A stretch of DNA of 64,000 bases, taken from Pithys albifrons albifrons (Eukaryota; Chordata; Aves; Passeriformes; Thamnophilidae). The stretch covers positions 3,286,001 through 3,350,000 of the forward strand of contig NC_092480.1 of NCBI RefSeq assembly GCF_047495875.1, read 5' to 3'. Positions within the stretch are counted from its first letter, which is position 1, and each line of letters opens with the position of its first letter. The notes below the pieces were generated by a model. It was not told the DNA's origin and ran no database searches. It was given only the letters and a program-made list of their open reading frames with translations. A program made the position numbers and the translations under genes. Below, piece by piece: positions 33,901 through 48,714 of the stretch.

Positions 33901-36900
33901 CATAGCCTGACAAGTAGTCATTAATTTTTAGGCATTTTTCTCATTGATGATGTTCTTGGCAGATCTGAAGGAGTCCATTGCCAGAATCAACCTGTCCATC
34001 GAACAAATGTTCCTTGACCCTCTCCTCCGACAGGTAAGAAATGCAGCTTCAGTATTTAAATATTAAATCAGTGTTCCTGATACTTGGTTTGTTAGTACCT
34101 GTCAGTTTAAATTGCCCTCCTCAATGCATTTTAAAACTTCCAGTGATGAAGCAAAGAACAATTCATGAAAATCTGTGACCCTGGGATCAGCTCAATTGGT
34201 TAAAACTTGGTTGTAGTAATGCCAAGGTCATGGGTTCAATCCCCTGTGTGGGCCATTGACTGAAGAGTTGGACTCAATGATCCTTGTGGATCCTTTCCAA
34301 CTCAGAATAGTCTGTGATTCTGTGATTCTTTCCTTGAAAGTCAGTTCTTTGTAGGATATTTATCATATTGCTCAAGTCTTGTGCCAGGCTACAGCTGTGA
34401 ACAGCCCTGCTGTTTGTGCACAGAGATCAGGCAGGGTCAGCACATCTGAATGGTGTGTGTGTGTCACTTTGCAGGTTCCCTATCATTTGCACGCAGTCCT
34501 GGTCCATGAAGGGCAAGCAAATGCTGGGCACTACTGGGCCTTCATATACAACCAGCCTCGGAAAAGGTGGCTCAAATACAACGACATCTCAGTGACAGAA
34601 TCATCCTGGGAAGAGCTGGAGCGAGAGTCGTTCGGAGGCTTGAGGAATGCCAGTGCCTACTGCCTGATGTACATCAGTGACCAGGTGTCCTGTGTTGGTG
34701 CAGGTACTGACCCACAGGTCCTGGTTAAGGAGACATTCACATATTGGGGTGATCGTTATAGAATCATAGAATGGATTGGGTTGGAAAAGCCTTTCGAGAT
34801 CATCAAGTCCAACCCTTGCTCCAACTCCACTCCCTTTACCAGATCATGGCACTCAGTGCCATGGCCAAGCTCAGGTTAAAAACCTCCAGGGATGGGGAAT
34901 CCACCCCCTCTCTGGGCAGCCCATTCCAATGCCTGATTACTCTCTCTGGAAAGATTTTTTTCTGATCTCCAACTTCAGTTTGCCCTGGCAGAGCTTGAGC
35001 CTGTGTCCCCTTGTCCTATTGCTGAGTGCCTGGGAGAAGAGACCAACCCCCACCTGGCTAGAACTTCCCTTCAGGGAGTTCCTCAGCTTCCCTATGGCAC
35101 AGATGTCATTTGGCAAAGCACAAAACTTTACCCTAGGTGGGAGTGAAATAATCTGCTTTGTACACAATTCATTTGTAAATCACTGATAGGATTGAAAACT
35201 GCAGGGAGAGCCATCCAGGTGAGATTTGGAACAGCACCTCGTGTGTTATTAATGTGTGTACAGACTCAGGCTCCCCTTCTGCCACGTTCAACATGTAATG
35301 TTGGTGTTCTTCAGTTTGACTCTTCTTAGAGTTTATATCCAAGTGTTTGTTTTCTGAGGGCATGTGAAACACCTGCTACTTTATCTCTCCCATTTTTATG
35401 ACACTTCCTGACTCATTTACTTGAGTTTTGGTGATGCTGTTACATGGACCATAAACAGGCTCTTTCTTGTGCAGCCTTTCCCTGTGCATTAAGTAACAGT
35501 ATCTGAGTGGCTCAGACTTACAAGTGTGTTTGCAGTGCCAATGTATAAATAGTTTTGTGGAGAAATTGCTGTGCACGTGGCACTAGACATGGCAAACAGC
35601 TGTACAACAACCCAATAATTTCATCCATGGCTCATTTTGATGTAATAAATAGAAACAATGGAGAACTGTCATTCTGTTCATTGCTAAATGTGGCTGATAA
35701 AGACCTGAAGGTTGTTCTTTGTCTATTTTCCTATGACAGTTCTGAAATGAACCCATGGGGTGTTTTTTTCTCCTATTTAATCCAATTTTTGTTGATTTTT
35801 AAAGATGCATTGCTTTTGCACTGGGTGCATAAGAAATATCTGCTGTAGAGAATTGCCATTTGCTTTTGGTAAATTTTAGGTCTTGTGTAAAGCTGATGCA
35901 ATGTGGGGTTTGTGCTATATTAAAAGTGAATATTGCAGTAGATGTAAAAAGTGCTGAGAAATACCAGCATGACACTCGTACTGGGGACCCCATGCATGTC
36001 CCTACCTTCACCTGCTGTGCAGTGCTGCAGGTGTGACATCTCTGGCTGAGCTGAGAACTTTCCAGCTGTTGGCAGTTCAATGCTGTTCCCTGTATGACTG
36101 GAGCCCTTGGGTCAGGATGTGTCTGGCCTTCTGCATCAGCAGGCTCTGGTTTTGAAATTGCTCTGTGTTAAATGCTGTCCAGTGGTAGAACGAAACTGGG
36201 TTTTGTTTCAGGTGAAACAAATTTGTCTTTATTTTTGCACCTTTGCTTCTGGATCACCTTAAGTTACAAAGTCAGTAGAAAGTTGGATTTTTTTCCTCCA
36301 TTTATCCCTCAGCCATTTAGCTTGTGGCTGCTCATAATATTGTGTGTGTATTTAGGATGGTGTCCTGCCACAATGTGCTTCTTTATGCTGGTCTCGTGTT
36401 TCCCCCAGATGAGGATGAGGGCCCAGAGGCTGAACAGATCCAGAAAGAAGTGGAAACCTTGTTCCCAGAACTGAGACACTACATCCAGGAGGACAACTGG
36501 CGCCTGGAGCAGGAAGCAGAGGAGTGGGAGGAGGAACAATCTTGCAAGATTCCTCAGATGGAGCCTTCACCTGCTTCTGAATCGCAGGATGTCTCTGAGT
36601 CAGGACCAGGTAGTCCCACTCTGAATTTGCCAACCTTGCTGGAACCAGTAACAGCACTGGTTTCCAGTGCCATTGTGTTTGAACCTTGCACAAATGTCTC
36701 AGAATGCAGGAGAAGCTGTGGCTGAAGCAGCAAAGGCAACTGCTGGAAGCTTTGCCCAGGCAGTACACAAGGCTGTTCTGCTGGTTCTACATGGGCATCC
36801 TTCTAGGCTTGTCCCATAAATGCTGTTTCTCATTCACTTAATCATCATGGGCTAATCTCAGTTCATTTCCAGCTCTTTCTTTTTTTCATAAATATCAAGT

Positions 36901-39900
36901 GGTGGACAAGTGCTGTTCTCTGGAGTGGGAAATGTTCCTTGATAATCCCTGATGACGTGTGCCATTCCCACTGGAAAGGGGTATGCGCACACTCACGTGA
37001 AGTGCCTTCACCTCTGGGATGAAGGCAGTGGCTGTGTAAGATGGACAAGCTGCAAAACACTTTAGAACAAGAGAGGAGAAGTCTTGCAGCTGGTGCTCAC
37101 TGGTACCACTCCTCTGTCGTGACAGATCAGGCATCAGTCTGTGAGCCGGGTGTGCTCTCCCTGTCCTCGGAGCACGCCAGGATTGCCAAGGAGCAGACTG
37201 CCAAGGCCATCGCCAACACCGCTGATGCCTACGAGAAGAAGGGTGTTGAGGCAGCTCTGTTTGAGGTAGGAGCTGAGCCCTGGCCCAGGAACCAGCCTCT
37301 TCTTGTCTCTGTATTATTCTTCTTGACAGACCTTTGCTTTTCCTATTTCTATGAAGTTCTGTAGCCATGTTTAACTCAGTTGCCTTTGGCTTTCCTGTAT
37401 TCTGCTTTGGATTTTCTTACTCTCTTCTTTTTCTTCCTGGCCACAGCCCGAGGAGGTAGAGCCACTGAAGGCCCAGCCGGGAGAAACATCCCTCACAGTT
37501 CAGGCAGAGCAGCCCCAGGATTCTCAGGAAGCAGAGGCTGCTGCCCAAACTAGCTCACAGGTCTCTGAAGTGGAAATCCCCAGTGTGGGGAAGATTCCCG
37601 TTAGATCCGATGCAGACGGATATAACGAGGAGGTACAGATCCCAGTGCAGAGGTTGATTGCTGCTGCTCATTAGCCTGTAGTTTTGTAGTTAGCTGGCTT
37701 TGAGCTGCCCTGAGGGTGGGCGTGATAGTGTCTGTCACAGAACAACACCCTGTACAAAGTGTGTTTTCCCGCTGTGGAAAGGAATCAGGACAAACCAAAT
37801 CGTTCCATAATTCCGTTTCTAAATGTCATTAGAAAAGCAGCTCTGTAAGAGCACTCGATTGGTCAATCTGCACATTGGTCAAAATTGATCCTACCTGGGT
37901 TCATTTCTCTGTAAGCCTCTTTGCTGGCTGCAGTTACAGTTCTGTCCCCTCTCTCAGAGACCTTACCCCAGCAGCAGAACTTCCATACTCTTCCCACTGG
38001 TTTTGTTTGGTCTTACCACTTAACCACTCTCACACATGTTCAAGGAGTGTTTTGGAAGTTCTCTCTCTTTCACAAGTGCAGTTGGATTTCACACAAACAC
38101 TGAATCTGTCACTCCTTGAGTATGTTTGACATGTGCTTGTGTGAAGTTGTCACAAGGAACTGCTGTGCCACAGGTGCTGCCCTTGTTTTATATGGCTTGG
38201 GAAGATTGAGTGGGACACGGGGGACATGGCCATCAGGCATTACCTTCTCACTTGTTGAATTTACAAATTCAAGGCTTGAAGTGACCAGCCTTTAGATCTT
38301 TAAATGCCTAAGAAAAGCCCTGCATGTAAAGTGCATGTGATCAATTGAGTCAGTAGAATGCAACTAACTCACAGCCCCAGTTATTGCATGTGTACTCATA
38401 CAATTTCCTTTAAACCTTATCTTTTGAAAGTTTCTTCTATTCTTCACCATGCCTTCTCTTCTTTCCCTGTCTGTTACTGTTTTCCTTGTTCTTTTTTGTG
38501 TCTGTTCTCCTGCTTTCGTGGTAGGTGATGCTGAGTCCAGCTATGCAAGGTGTCATCCTGGCTATTGCAAAAGCCCGCCAGACCTTTGATCGCGATGGGT
38601 CTGAAGCAGGGCTTGTTAAGGTATTGATTTGTTTGCTAAATCCAATAGTATGGATATCTGTTTTCCTAGAATGGAGAATCTGTGCTGTCTTGACAGATCA
38701 AGAATGTGAAGGGAACGACTTGTGCAGTTTTTCCTCTAGTTAATGGCCTTTGTCCTGCATTTCAGTTCCTGCTGTCTTACTGTGATGACATATCTGTGGG
38801 TTCAAAACTATTTTTAGAACTTCTGATAAAGAAGTCCCTCCTCCCAGAACAAACAGCAACTTTTTTCCTTGCTTTTCTTACTGTGAAATTCAGGTTTTTG
38901 GTCTTGAACATGCTCCCTTACTGGGATCTCTCTTATCAAACTTGTCCTTGAGAAAGGTCTGCATGAACAGAGGGATTTGAGAGCATAAGCAATGCTGGAT
39001 GTTGAAGCTGATGTTAGATTTTACAAGCAGGTAGATTTAACTGAAAATGCCACATGAGAAGAGTCACCCATGCTGGAATATCAATCACAAGGTACTCTGG
39101 CACCTCCTGCAGGTACAAGTGTGTTGCAATCGATTTTTGCAGCCTGAGCACTTGCAGGAGGGTTACCAAAACTGTCTGAGGCAGCTGTGCCCCCTCTCCC
39201 AAAGGCATTTAGGCTCCCCAGCACTTTTAGAAGCTCACACTTCACGTGCAGGGTTTGCCTGGCTGTGGGGACCGTCAGATTGTAATTGAGGAGTTCATGG
39301 GCTTCCATTCACCTCTGGAGTATCACCAGGCTTAGTGTCACCACGGGAATCCCATCCAAGAGGAGAGGTCTGAGCTCCGTGTCGGCTGCTGTGGCATTCC
39401 CACAGGCAGACAGGGAGAAGTGTCAGTGTGTGTGTGTGTATCCTGTTGGCAGGCATTCCACGAGGAGTACTCCCGGCTGTACCTGCTCTCCAAAGAGACC
39501 CCGACCCCCCAGAACGACGCCCGGTTGCAGCACGTGCTCATCTACTTCCTGCAGAACAACGCTCCGCAGCAGGTGGTGGAACGGACCCTCCTCGAGCAGT
39601 TTGCAGACAAAAACCTCAGCTATGATGAACGGTGGGTGCCCAGGATTCCAGGCAAGGCTTTTCCTGCCTGCATGCAGCCAGGGCCACTGTTGTGATTTTT
39701 CTCCTCTCTGCTCACATGGAGCAGGTCCATCAGCATCATGAAGGTGGCACGAGCGAAACTGAGGGAAATTGGTCCTGATGATGTTGACATGGAGGAGTAC
39801 AAGGTAAGAGACCAGAGAACTGCCTCTAATCCTTCACATTATTCCAGCTGGCACTGTCCAAAGTGGGAAATGGAGAGCACTGCATGGAGCTGTGCTGGCA

Positions 39901-42900
39901 AACCCAGGGTCCACTGTACACCTGTCAGCCATGTGGGTCTGCAGGAGGGTGCTGAGGGAGAAGGAATACACTGGAAATCTGCAGAGCTTGGAGGAGTGTC
40001 TGCAGTTGGCTAAATTCATTTATGTGTCACTTATGAGAGATGTTTAATCACTTTAAAGGGTAAAATCTGACACAGGTTAGAATCACAGGGATCCCAAACT
40101 GTGCATGTGGGTGTTCTGGGTGAGGCTGACACTCCTTCCCTCCTGCTCCTCACAGAGATGGCACGAGGACTACAGCCTTTTTCGCAAGGTGTCCGTTTAC
40201 CTGCTGACAGGGTTGGAGCTCTACCAGAATAGAAAGTAAGTTCCTCTAGTTGTGTGTTTGGACAAGATAAGCTGTAACTAAAAGTAAAGGCCACTTTGAC
40301 AGAACTTCTTTCTGACTCAACAGTGGCCAGTTTGTGTTCAGTCCTGTGTTTGAGGCCAATGGGCTTTCTTTTTTTACCTGCTAAAAGCCTTTTCTTGGAT
40401 TGATAGTTGACCCAGAAAATAAATAGGCTTTCAGAAATTATTCCTGGATGGAAACAGAATTGAATTTTGAGGTGGTTCACCGTGATAAGCCACGAAATTC
40501 AGGCAGGGAAATTGACATGAGGCTGGGCAAGAATGGGTTAGAACTTCCCTGCATTGACCTAATCCCTGTCAGGGGTTTTGTTTTTCCACCTGGGGCAGGG
40601 GTTTAGAAGCCAGAAATGTATCAGGGACCCCAAAACACGACCTTCTGCACTTGAAGTGTTCTCTCAAAGTGTAAGTCCTGGACCAGTGCAGAAAATAAAC
40701 ACTAATGAACACATTCTACACTAACTTGGCTTTAAGGGACTCTGCCAAGATGCTTGTTAGGCATTGCAGGCAAAAAGGGAGCAGGAATGACTTGACACTT
40801 GTGCTTTTGCAAGGAAATATAGCTTTTCCCATCAGGCCTGATGCTAGTCCAGCAGGAAAGGTTTCCTGAGGTGAGCCAAGGGACTGGCTGCAGTCATGGC
40901 TCTGGCAGAGCCCAAGGCCTGCAGAGTTCACCCTCTTCTTCCAGGTACCAGGAGTCGCTCACCTACCTGGTCTACGCCTACCAAAGTAACACCAAGCTGC
41001 TGCTGAAGGGAACCAGCCGAGGCGTGAACGAGTCGCTGATCGCCTTGTACAGAAGGAAGTGCCTCCTGGTTTGTATCAAGGAGCTCAGCACTTTTGGAGA
41101 GGAGGGGAGGGAGCAGCGGGGACACCGTGGTAGCCAAGGCCAGTGTAACTGTCCCTCCTGTGTCTATTGCTGTGGTTTGCCCCTTGCCAAGTACCAGCAG
41201 CAATATGGAAAGCTGGGAAATAGTAATGACAATTCAATGAAAGAATGTGCCATACAGCTCTCAGGGAATCCAGGCAAAGGTAGATCTGGATCTTGGCATT
41301 TTAAAACCAGAATTGTGAAGAAGCCGTTGGCGCTCTGTATGTAGCTACAGAGAATTATATGTGTGTGTATGGATATATATCTTTACCAGTTTGTTTTCTG
41401 TGGTGTGGTTCATGTGATTAAAGGTGGCTGTGTTACCAGAACCCAGCACCTGGTGCTATTAGTCCTTGTTCTCTGCTGGTGCAGGGCTCAAGCTGGGCCT
41501 TTCCTGGCTGGTTATCTGTGGTCCATGCTGGCTCCTTACAAATCTGTCCCCAATTCTCCCTTTACCCCCAGAAGCTGAACGAGGTGGCAGCCTCTCTGTT
41601 CATCAGCTGTGAAGAAGCTCATGTGTCAGAGGGTGTGAGCATCCTGAATGAACTGATCATCCCTTGCATGCACCTCATGAACAACTTCGATATCTCCAGA
41701 GAGGACCTGGATGCCATCGAGGTCATGAGGAGCCACTGGTGCTCCTATTTGGGACGAGAAGACATGGATGGTAGGAAACAGCTGCTGGCCTTACCTTTGT
41801 TCTGTTCATGGGCAGGGCAGTGTCTAGATCTGAACTGGGAAAGAATTAAAGGGCCATTTAAAACATTTCCTTAAATACCTGTATCTGCACTGCAGGGGCC
41901 CTTCTGGTTGTGGGAGGAGAAATAAATTTGAATCACCCATTGAATTCTGCTACAGAAGAATTGACTCTTTTGCACTGAACCAAGCTGCAGAAGGATCTCT
42001 CTTCCCTGAAATGGGACAGCTGATGTCCCAAGAATGGCTTAGCATTCCCTTGGGTGGCTTGGGCCTTCTGTTAGGGTTTCTCCCTGACTGGGGTACCCAG
42101 GGAGGGCAGGTGAATGCAGGCATGCTCAGTGGTGTGGCACACTCCTCTCCAGGGGGTAGGAGCAGGTGTTACCAGAGACCAGGGTTGTGGAAGATGGAAT
42201 GGGGGAGCAGATTCAGGGCATCTCTCTGTTCTGAAGAGAGTTACATCATTGTAGAGCTGAATGTTGGTTCTTGGCAGTTCTTTTTCTGTACTTCCTTCTG
42301 GAGATGGGCTCCTGTGACTCCCCTCAGGTCATTTCTGTTCAGTTAAATTGGTCCTGACCCACCTTGGTCTGTGTGTGGAGGTTTGGGAAGTCCCTGCAGG
42401 GTTTTTTGTCACTAGCAGAGGGCAAACTTGCTGAAGGAAAATAATACATAGAAGTTTATGCTCAGAACACTGCTGTAAAAGTTAAAATTGGATACTTTTA
42501 CCCAGTACAACAGTGTCCTGTTCTCAGGCTAGCCATGACAGCCTTTGCTTATCCAGAGGGTTTTAAAGAACCAGAAGGTGAGTGCCCTGTGCTGCTGTTT
42601 CTTCTTCACCTGAGGTGCCTGTGCTGTATCATGCACTCCAGTGGCATTCACATGTCCAGTCCTAGGCACAGATCACCACTGGCAGTGGACAGTGCCTGCT
42701 TAGCATCTGCTGAGCTTCCCCATCCGAGAGGGACGGGTTGTGAAGGTTCCATTATCCTCAAATGCACAGTCAGTATTTGAGTGTCTTCCTGAAGCACACA
42801 GTGACCTGACAGCCAGTACAACAGTATCCTGGTGGGATGTGGCCCTGGGCAGCCAGGAGGCAGTGGAGCTTCCCTGGCAGAGCCCTGGGCAGGCAGGCAG

Positions 42901-43269
42901 GACTGGCCGAGCTGGGCAGCAGCTGTTGTGACGCCTCCTCTGCGTCAGCAGCCTCTGCTCATCCCTGTAATGGGCTGGGCAGCTCTCGGTGTGGGTACCA
43001 GAGTCTGCGAGAGGCGTCACAGCTCGTCAGCTCGCAGCCTGCAGCCCTCTGCCATCTGTGCCACTGACTGTTTCCTCCTCTTCCCCTTGACAGCAAAGCT
43101 GCAGATGAAGCTGGGTGAGCTGCTGCCTCGGCTCCTGGACAGCTCCACCGAGGTCATTATGCTGAAAGAGCCCCCGAAGATCCGGCCCAACTCCCCCTAC
43201 GACCTCTGCAGCCGCTTTGCGGCCGTGATGGAATCCATTCACGGGGCCTCGGCCGTGACTGTGAAATAG
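21616..43269 (+). CDS. USP28: USP28, ubiquitin carboxyl-terminal hydrolase 28 (complete, 26 coding exons)
   Basis: Nuclear cysteine deubiquitinase; known partners and substrates include FBXW7-controlled MYC and the 53BP1/p53 axis. Exons: 21616-21669, 25021-25098, 25373-25505, 26003-26150, 26294-26456, 27353-27439, 27942-28079, 28492-28565, 29048-29124, 29242-29390, 31276-31403, 31576-31671, 32665-32844, 33520-33734, 33963-34033, 34475-34703, 36409-36609, 37126-37265, 37447-37632, 38525-38620, 39453-39631, 39725-39803, 40156-40235, 40945-41068, 41572-41770 and 43094-43269. All junctions are GT/AG and in phase: about 1159 residues with exon 19, 1097 without (human 1077 without its alternative exon). 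The Cys box [10 protein letters not shown] puts the nucleophile near residue 185 (codon 26433-26435). The His box [11 protein letters not shown] puts histidine near residue 616 (codon 34529-34531). The C-terminus GASAVTVK matches the family. Oddities: an 18-codon exon 1 that is mostly glycine, a weak UIM in exon 4, and a stray copy of exon 5 in intron 1. Confidence 0.96.
22225..22515 (+). mobile_element. CR1 LINE 3' fragment in USP28 intron 1
   Basis: 5'-truncated CR1 with the characteristic text GGGCTGCCCAGAGAGGG, CCATGATCTGGT and TGGACTTGATGATCTC. It ends in ATTCTATGA, the CR1 3' tail. Inserted on the + strand. Confidence 0.9.
24739..24760. repeat. Perfect 9-bp inverted repeat, 4-nt loop, at the exon-copy breakpoint
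   Basis: CAAGCAAGG, then ATTA, then CCTTGCTTG. The right arm ends where similarity to exon 5 begins, suggesting fold-back or template switching created the junction. Confidence 0.9.
24757..24876 (+). pseudogene. USP28: Stray duplicate of the USP28 catalytic-cysteine exon (copy of exon 5) in intron 1
   Basis: This block repeats the 3' two-thirds of exon 5 (26346-26465), including the whole Cys box and the first nine bases of the intron (GTAACCTGT). I count about five differences in roughly 115 aligned bases. Four are synonymous; the fifth is GAG here against GGG in the expressed exon (WGEN versus WGGN), and human also has WGEN as I recall. The frame is open and the donor intact. The 5' part of the exon, encoding the SKRKR basic motif, is missing. 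It lies upstream of exon 2 and has no acceptor that keeps frame with exon 1, so normal use is unlikely. Similarity ends abruptly on both sides. An assembly chimera is possible. Confidence 0.88.
32488..32627 (-). mobile_element. tRNA-Ile-derived SINE with CR1-like tail (TguSINE1-type), USP28 intron 12
   Basis: Reverse-complement copy. The CR1-like tail (CACAGAATCACAG...) comes first on the + strand, then GGGATTGAACCC (complement of an RNA polymerase III B box) and the tRNA-like head. Same family as the copies at 34180 and 53646. Confidence 0.8.
34180..34334 (+). mobile_element. tRNA-Ile-derived SINE with CR1-like tail (TguSINE1-type), USP28 intron 15
   Basis: The head aligns with tRNA-Ile: AGCTCAATTGGTTA (A-box region), TAATGCCAAGGTCATGGG and GGTTCAATCCC (B box), then GGGCCA. 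A CR1-like tail follows (CAATGATCCTTGTGG...) and ends TCTGTGATTCTGTGATTCT. The copy is nearly full length and orientated opposite to the one at 32488. Confidence 0.85.
34758..35090 (-). mobile_element. CR1 LINE 3' fragment, reverse orientation, USP28 intron 16
   Basis: Begins ATAGAATCATAGAATGG, the reverse complement of the CR1 tail. It continues through GATCATCAAGTCCAACCC and GGGCAGCCCATTCCAATGC to a 5'-truncated end near 35090. Confidence 0.9.
37447..37632 (+). CDS. USP28: USP28 exon 19, probable tissue-specific alternative exon of exactly 62 codons
   Basis: Bounded by CCACAG and GTACAG. It is phase 0 on both sides and 186 bases long, so it can be skipped without a frameshift. It encodes an acidic, Gln/Ser-rich segment ([10 protein letters not shown] ... 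DADGYNEE) between GVEAALFE and VMLSPAMQG. Family knowledge: human USP28 has an alternatively spliced 62-residue exon at this point, included in muscle, heart and brain. Matching position and length suggest conservation. Inclusion in this species is inferred. Confidence 0.75.
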
Positions 43270-44190
43270 CCCCCGGGCCACTCGCTGTGCCGCAGTGTCA
43301 CACTGCCAACCTGCCCGGGGCCTCCGTTGGGTACTGCGGGAGCAGGAGAGGAAGAAGAGGGGGCAGTTTGGATTCTGAGCTGTGTTCTTTGTAAATAGAA
43401 GAGAATAAAAAGCAGTATTGCACTTCTGAGGCAGAAAGGGAGGCAGTAACACGAAGGACTTGGGCCACTGTTGTAGCCCCAGCAGCACCACAGGGCTCAG
43501 CCCAGCTCCAGCGGTTCTTCTGTCCTGACAACTTTCTAGACGCAGCCCTTGGCACAGGAGCCCGGCTCCTCCGTGCTGGGCTGTCAGACACTTTTACAGC
43601 TCCCTGAATGGTCACTGCCAGAGGCTGCACGTTCCTGCTGCTTACAGGAGCCCGGGCTGAGTGAGGAGGAGGCAGCGAGGAGCGGCGGTTCACACTGTTG
43701 CGTGGGCAGCCCTGCACGCAGCTGCGTGTTGTGGTCAAGCCAAGCAGGCTTTTGCCTTTTGTATTCCAGCTGGCACCAGAAACTACACTGGAGCCTTCCT
43801 CAGAGAGGCACAAGCAAATCCTGGGAGTGAGGAGCCAGGACGGGGCTGTGGGTTTGTGCCCAGCGGGAGTTGACTGGCTCGGGGCAATCACACCACCCTG
43901 AAGGATATTCCCCTCGTGGCTGGAAGGGAAACTTTTCCTTCTCCCCTCGGGTGGAGTGTCTGGGCTGGATTAGTGCCAATGACAACCGTGAGGGCTCAAA
44001 TCAACCTGTTGTGTTGGTGGTGGGTTTTTGTGTTGACTGTTAACAAAGTGCCCTATTGCAGGTGTGCTGTACTTGCGTTTGAGCTGCAGCAGCTGTTTTA
44101 AGCAAGAAGTTGTAAGTCAGTGGAGGAGGATCCAGTTTGTTGGGACTATGCAGAGTTTTTTAACAGTGCAATAAAAGCTCTCTCCGTGTC
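43270..44190 (+). other. USP28: USP28 3' untranslated region with two candidate poly(A) sites
   Basis: After the stop TAG (43267-43269) an AATAAA occurs at 43404-43409 (proximal, ~135 bases). A second occurs at 44170-44175, followed by a GTGTCTTTATTTTG element (distal, ~900 bases). No coding signal lies in between. Confidence 0.6.
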
Positions 44191-45540
44191 TTTATTTTGC
44201 TCTGGGATTCTGCCATAAGGTTCCTCCTGTCATGACAGCAGTGGGATGAGGCCTCCAACTCACTGCTCAGGGTGCTCAGCCCATAATGGATGAAAATGTG
44301 GAGATCTTGAACAGACCTCTCAAGCCATGACCTGCTTGGAGCTGTGTTCCCTCTTCCCGGCCAGCACTTGGCATTGCCAGGCAGCTTTTGTGGACTTGTA
44401 GACAGGCAGTAGGATGTGGTTTGAGGAGAGATTCCTGAAACAGGAGAGACCTTTTGTTCCAACTGTCATGAGGCAGTGGCTTTGCCCCATTCTTTGAGTT
44501 ACTGCCAGGAGTTGAAATGCCCCAAACAATGCTTTAAAAAACCTAACAGGGAGTGTCAGGAGTACAGGGTGGTGCCAGGTCAAGTCCTGATATTTGGATT
44601 GGGCTGCACAGGAGTGTGCCCAGGCTGGAAGCCTTTGCTCTCTGTCCTGTCCTTCCATTTCCCAAGGGACTTACAGCCTCTCATGGCAGCTGGCAGAGGG
44701 CACAGCTCCTTGGAAGGCAATGGCAAGGAACGCCACCCCCTCCGTTCTGCCTCCCTTGATCCTTACTTGGAAAGACAGAACAGCCACCTCTCCTTCACTC
44801 TGCCCCCATCCCTGAAGCATCAGAACTCCTGGGGATCATCCCTATTCCCTCTCCCTGCTCCTTCCTCTCCTCCTCAGCTGAGCAAAGTGCAGGTTTCAAA
44901 ACGGACTTAGAGGGGAGCGGACTTTGCTTCCCCCAGGAATGCCTCTGTCGGCTGGGCCTTCCTTGAGGTGGGTCACGCGCCCGCGGCTTTGAGCCTGCAG
45001 GGATTAAACCAGCGGTGAACTCGGTTTTCAACGAGTGCTGTAGCAGTGGGCTGGCCCCTGTCAGGACTCTGGGTGCTAATCCAGCCTGATGGTCCATGCT
45101 CTTGTTCGCAGAGGTGTGCAAGCAGCCTTTATTTTTACAGCTGAATCAGGAAAATGTGGAAGGAACAGTTAAGGAGAACCACAAAACCCCACTCTTGCCT
45201 TTTGCGTTGCAGGTAAATGATGCAGTCGAGGAACTTTTGACACGAAGGTCTGTAGCAATTAACGGCTTTATGATCTTAGCCATGAGAAGATGAGGCTACT
45301 GCAGGGCATGCAGCTGCTGCCATCCTGCCTCTGCAGCAGGGACAGAACTTGGTGCTGCCTTGTCTCACTTTCCCCCCTCCCCCTTGTTTTCCACCTTTTT
45401 CTCTCTTTTTCCCCAATCCTTCCTGGACAGACCAAAACTGCTGCAGGAGCAGCACAGCCCCTCACAACTCCCACCCTGCATCCCCCTCGTGCAAGATGCA
45501 GCTGCATGTTCAGAGCACAGACACGCTGCCAGCGGCTGTG
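44191..45540. other. Intergenic spacer between convergent USP28 and CLDN25
   Basis: No exon, repeat or RNA gene recognised. It lies between the USP28 distal poly(A) signal and the CLDN25 poly(A) signal. Confidence 0.45.
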
Positions 45541-45544
45541 ATAA

Positions 45545-45550
45545 TTTATT
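45545..45550 (-). terminator. CLDN25: Candidate CLDN25 polyadenylation signal
   Basis: TTTATT on the + strand reads AATAAA on the minus strand, about 310 bases past the CLDN25 stop codon. Confidence 0.5.
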
Positions 45551-45856
45551 GCAAATACATCAGAGTGACACAGACACACAGGGAAGGAGCTGCTTGCTGA
45601 GCTGCCAATGTGGTGTCACCCATCAGTGTCACCAGCAGTACAAAGCACTGCCTGCTGCACATCGCCTTCCCACACTCGCTTGGCGAGTGCCGTAGGGAAA
45701 TCTGCTGCTCCTTTACAGAGAAAAAGTGAAGCAGACACAGAGAAAGAAGAGAAACCGGCAGAGCTGCCGTAGCAGTTAGCAAATCATCCTGTGAAACGTG
45801 CAGGAGCCCTCCCTGCCAGGGCAAGAGCCACGAGGCACACGGGGCACGGTGGGGCC

Positions 45857-48669
<2,813 letters not shown>

Positions 48670-48714
48670 GACCCCACGCCCAGCCCGGGGCTGAGGCCCT
48701 GCCCTGGCACCGCC

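Noticed and set aside
34180..34260. Possible functional tRNA-Ile gene
   Set aside because: The acceptor and anticodon stems are degraded and the sequence continues into a CR1-like tail shared by two other copies, so it is a SINE.
45096..45293. Possible small + strand exon between USP28 and CLDN25
   Set aside because: A GCAG/GTAA-like context exists, but no family similarity and no partner exons are seen.
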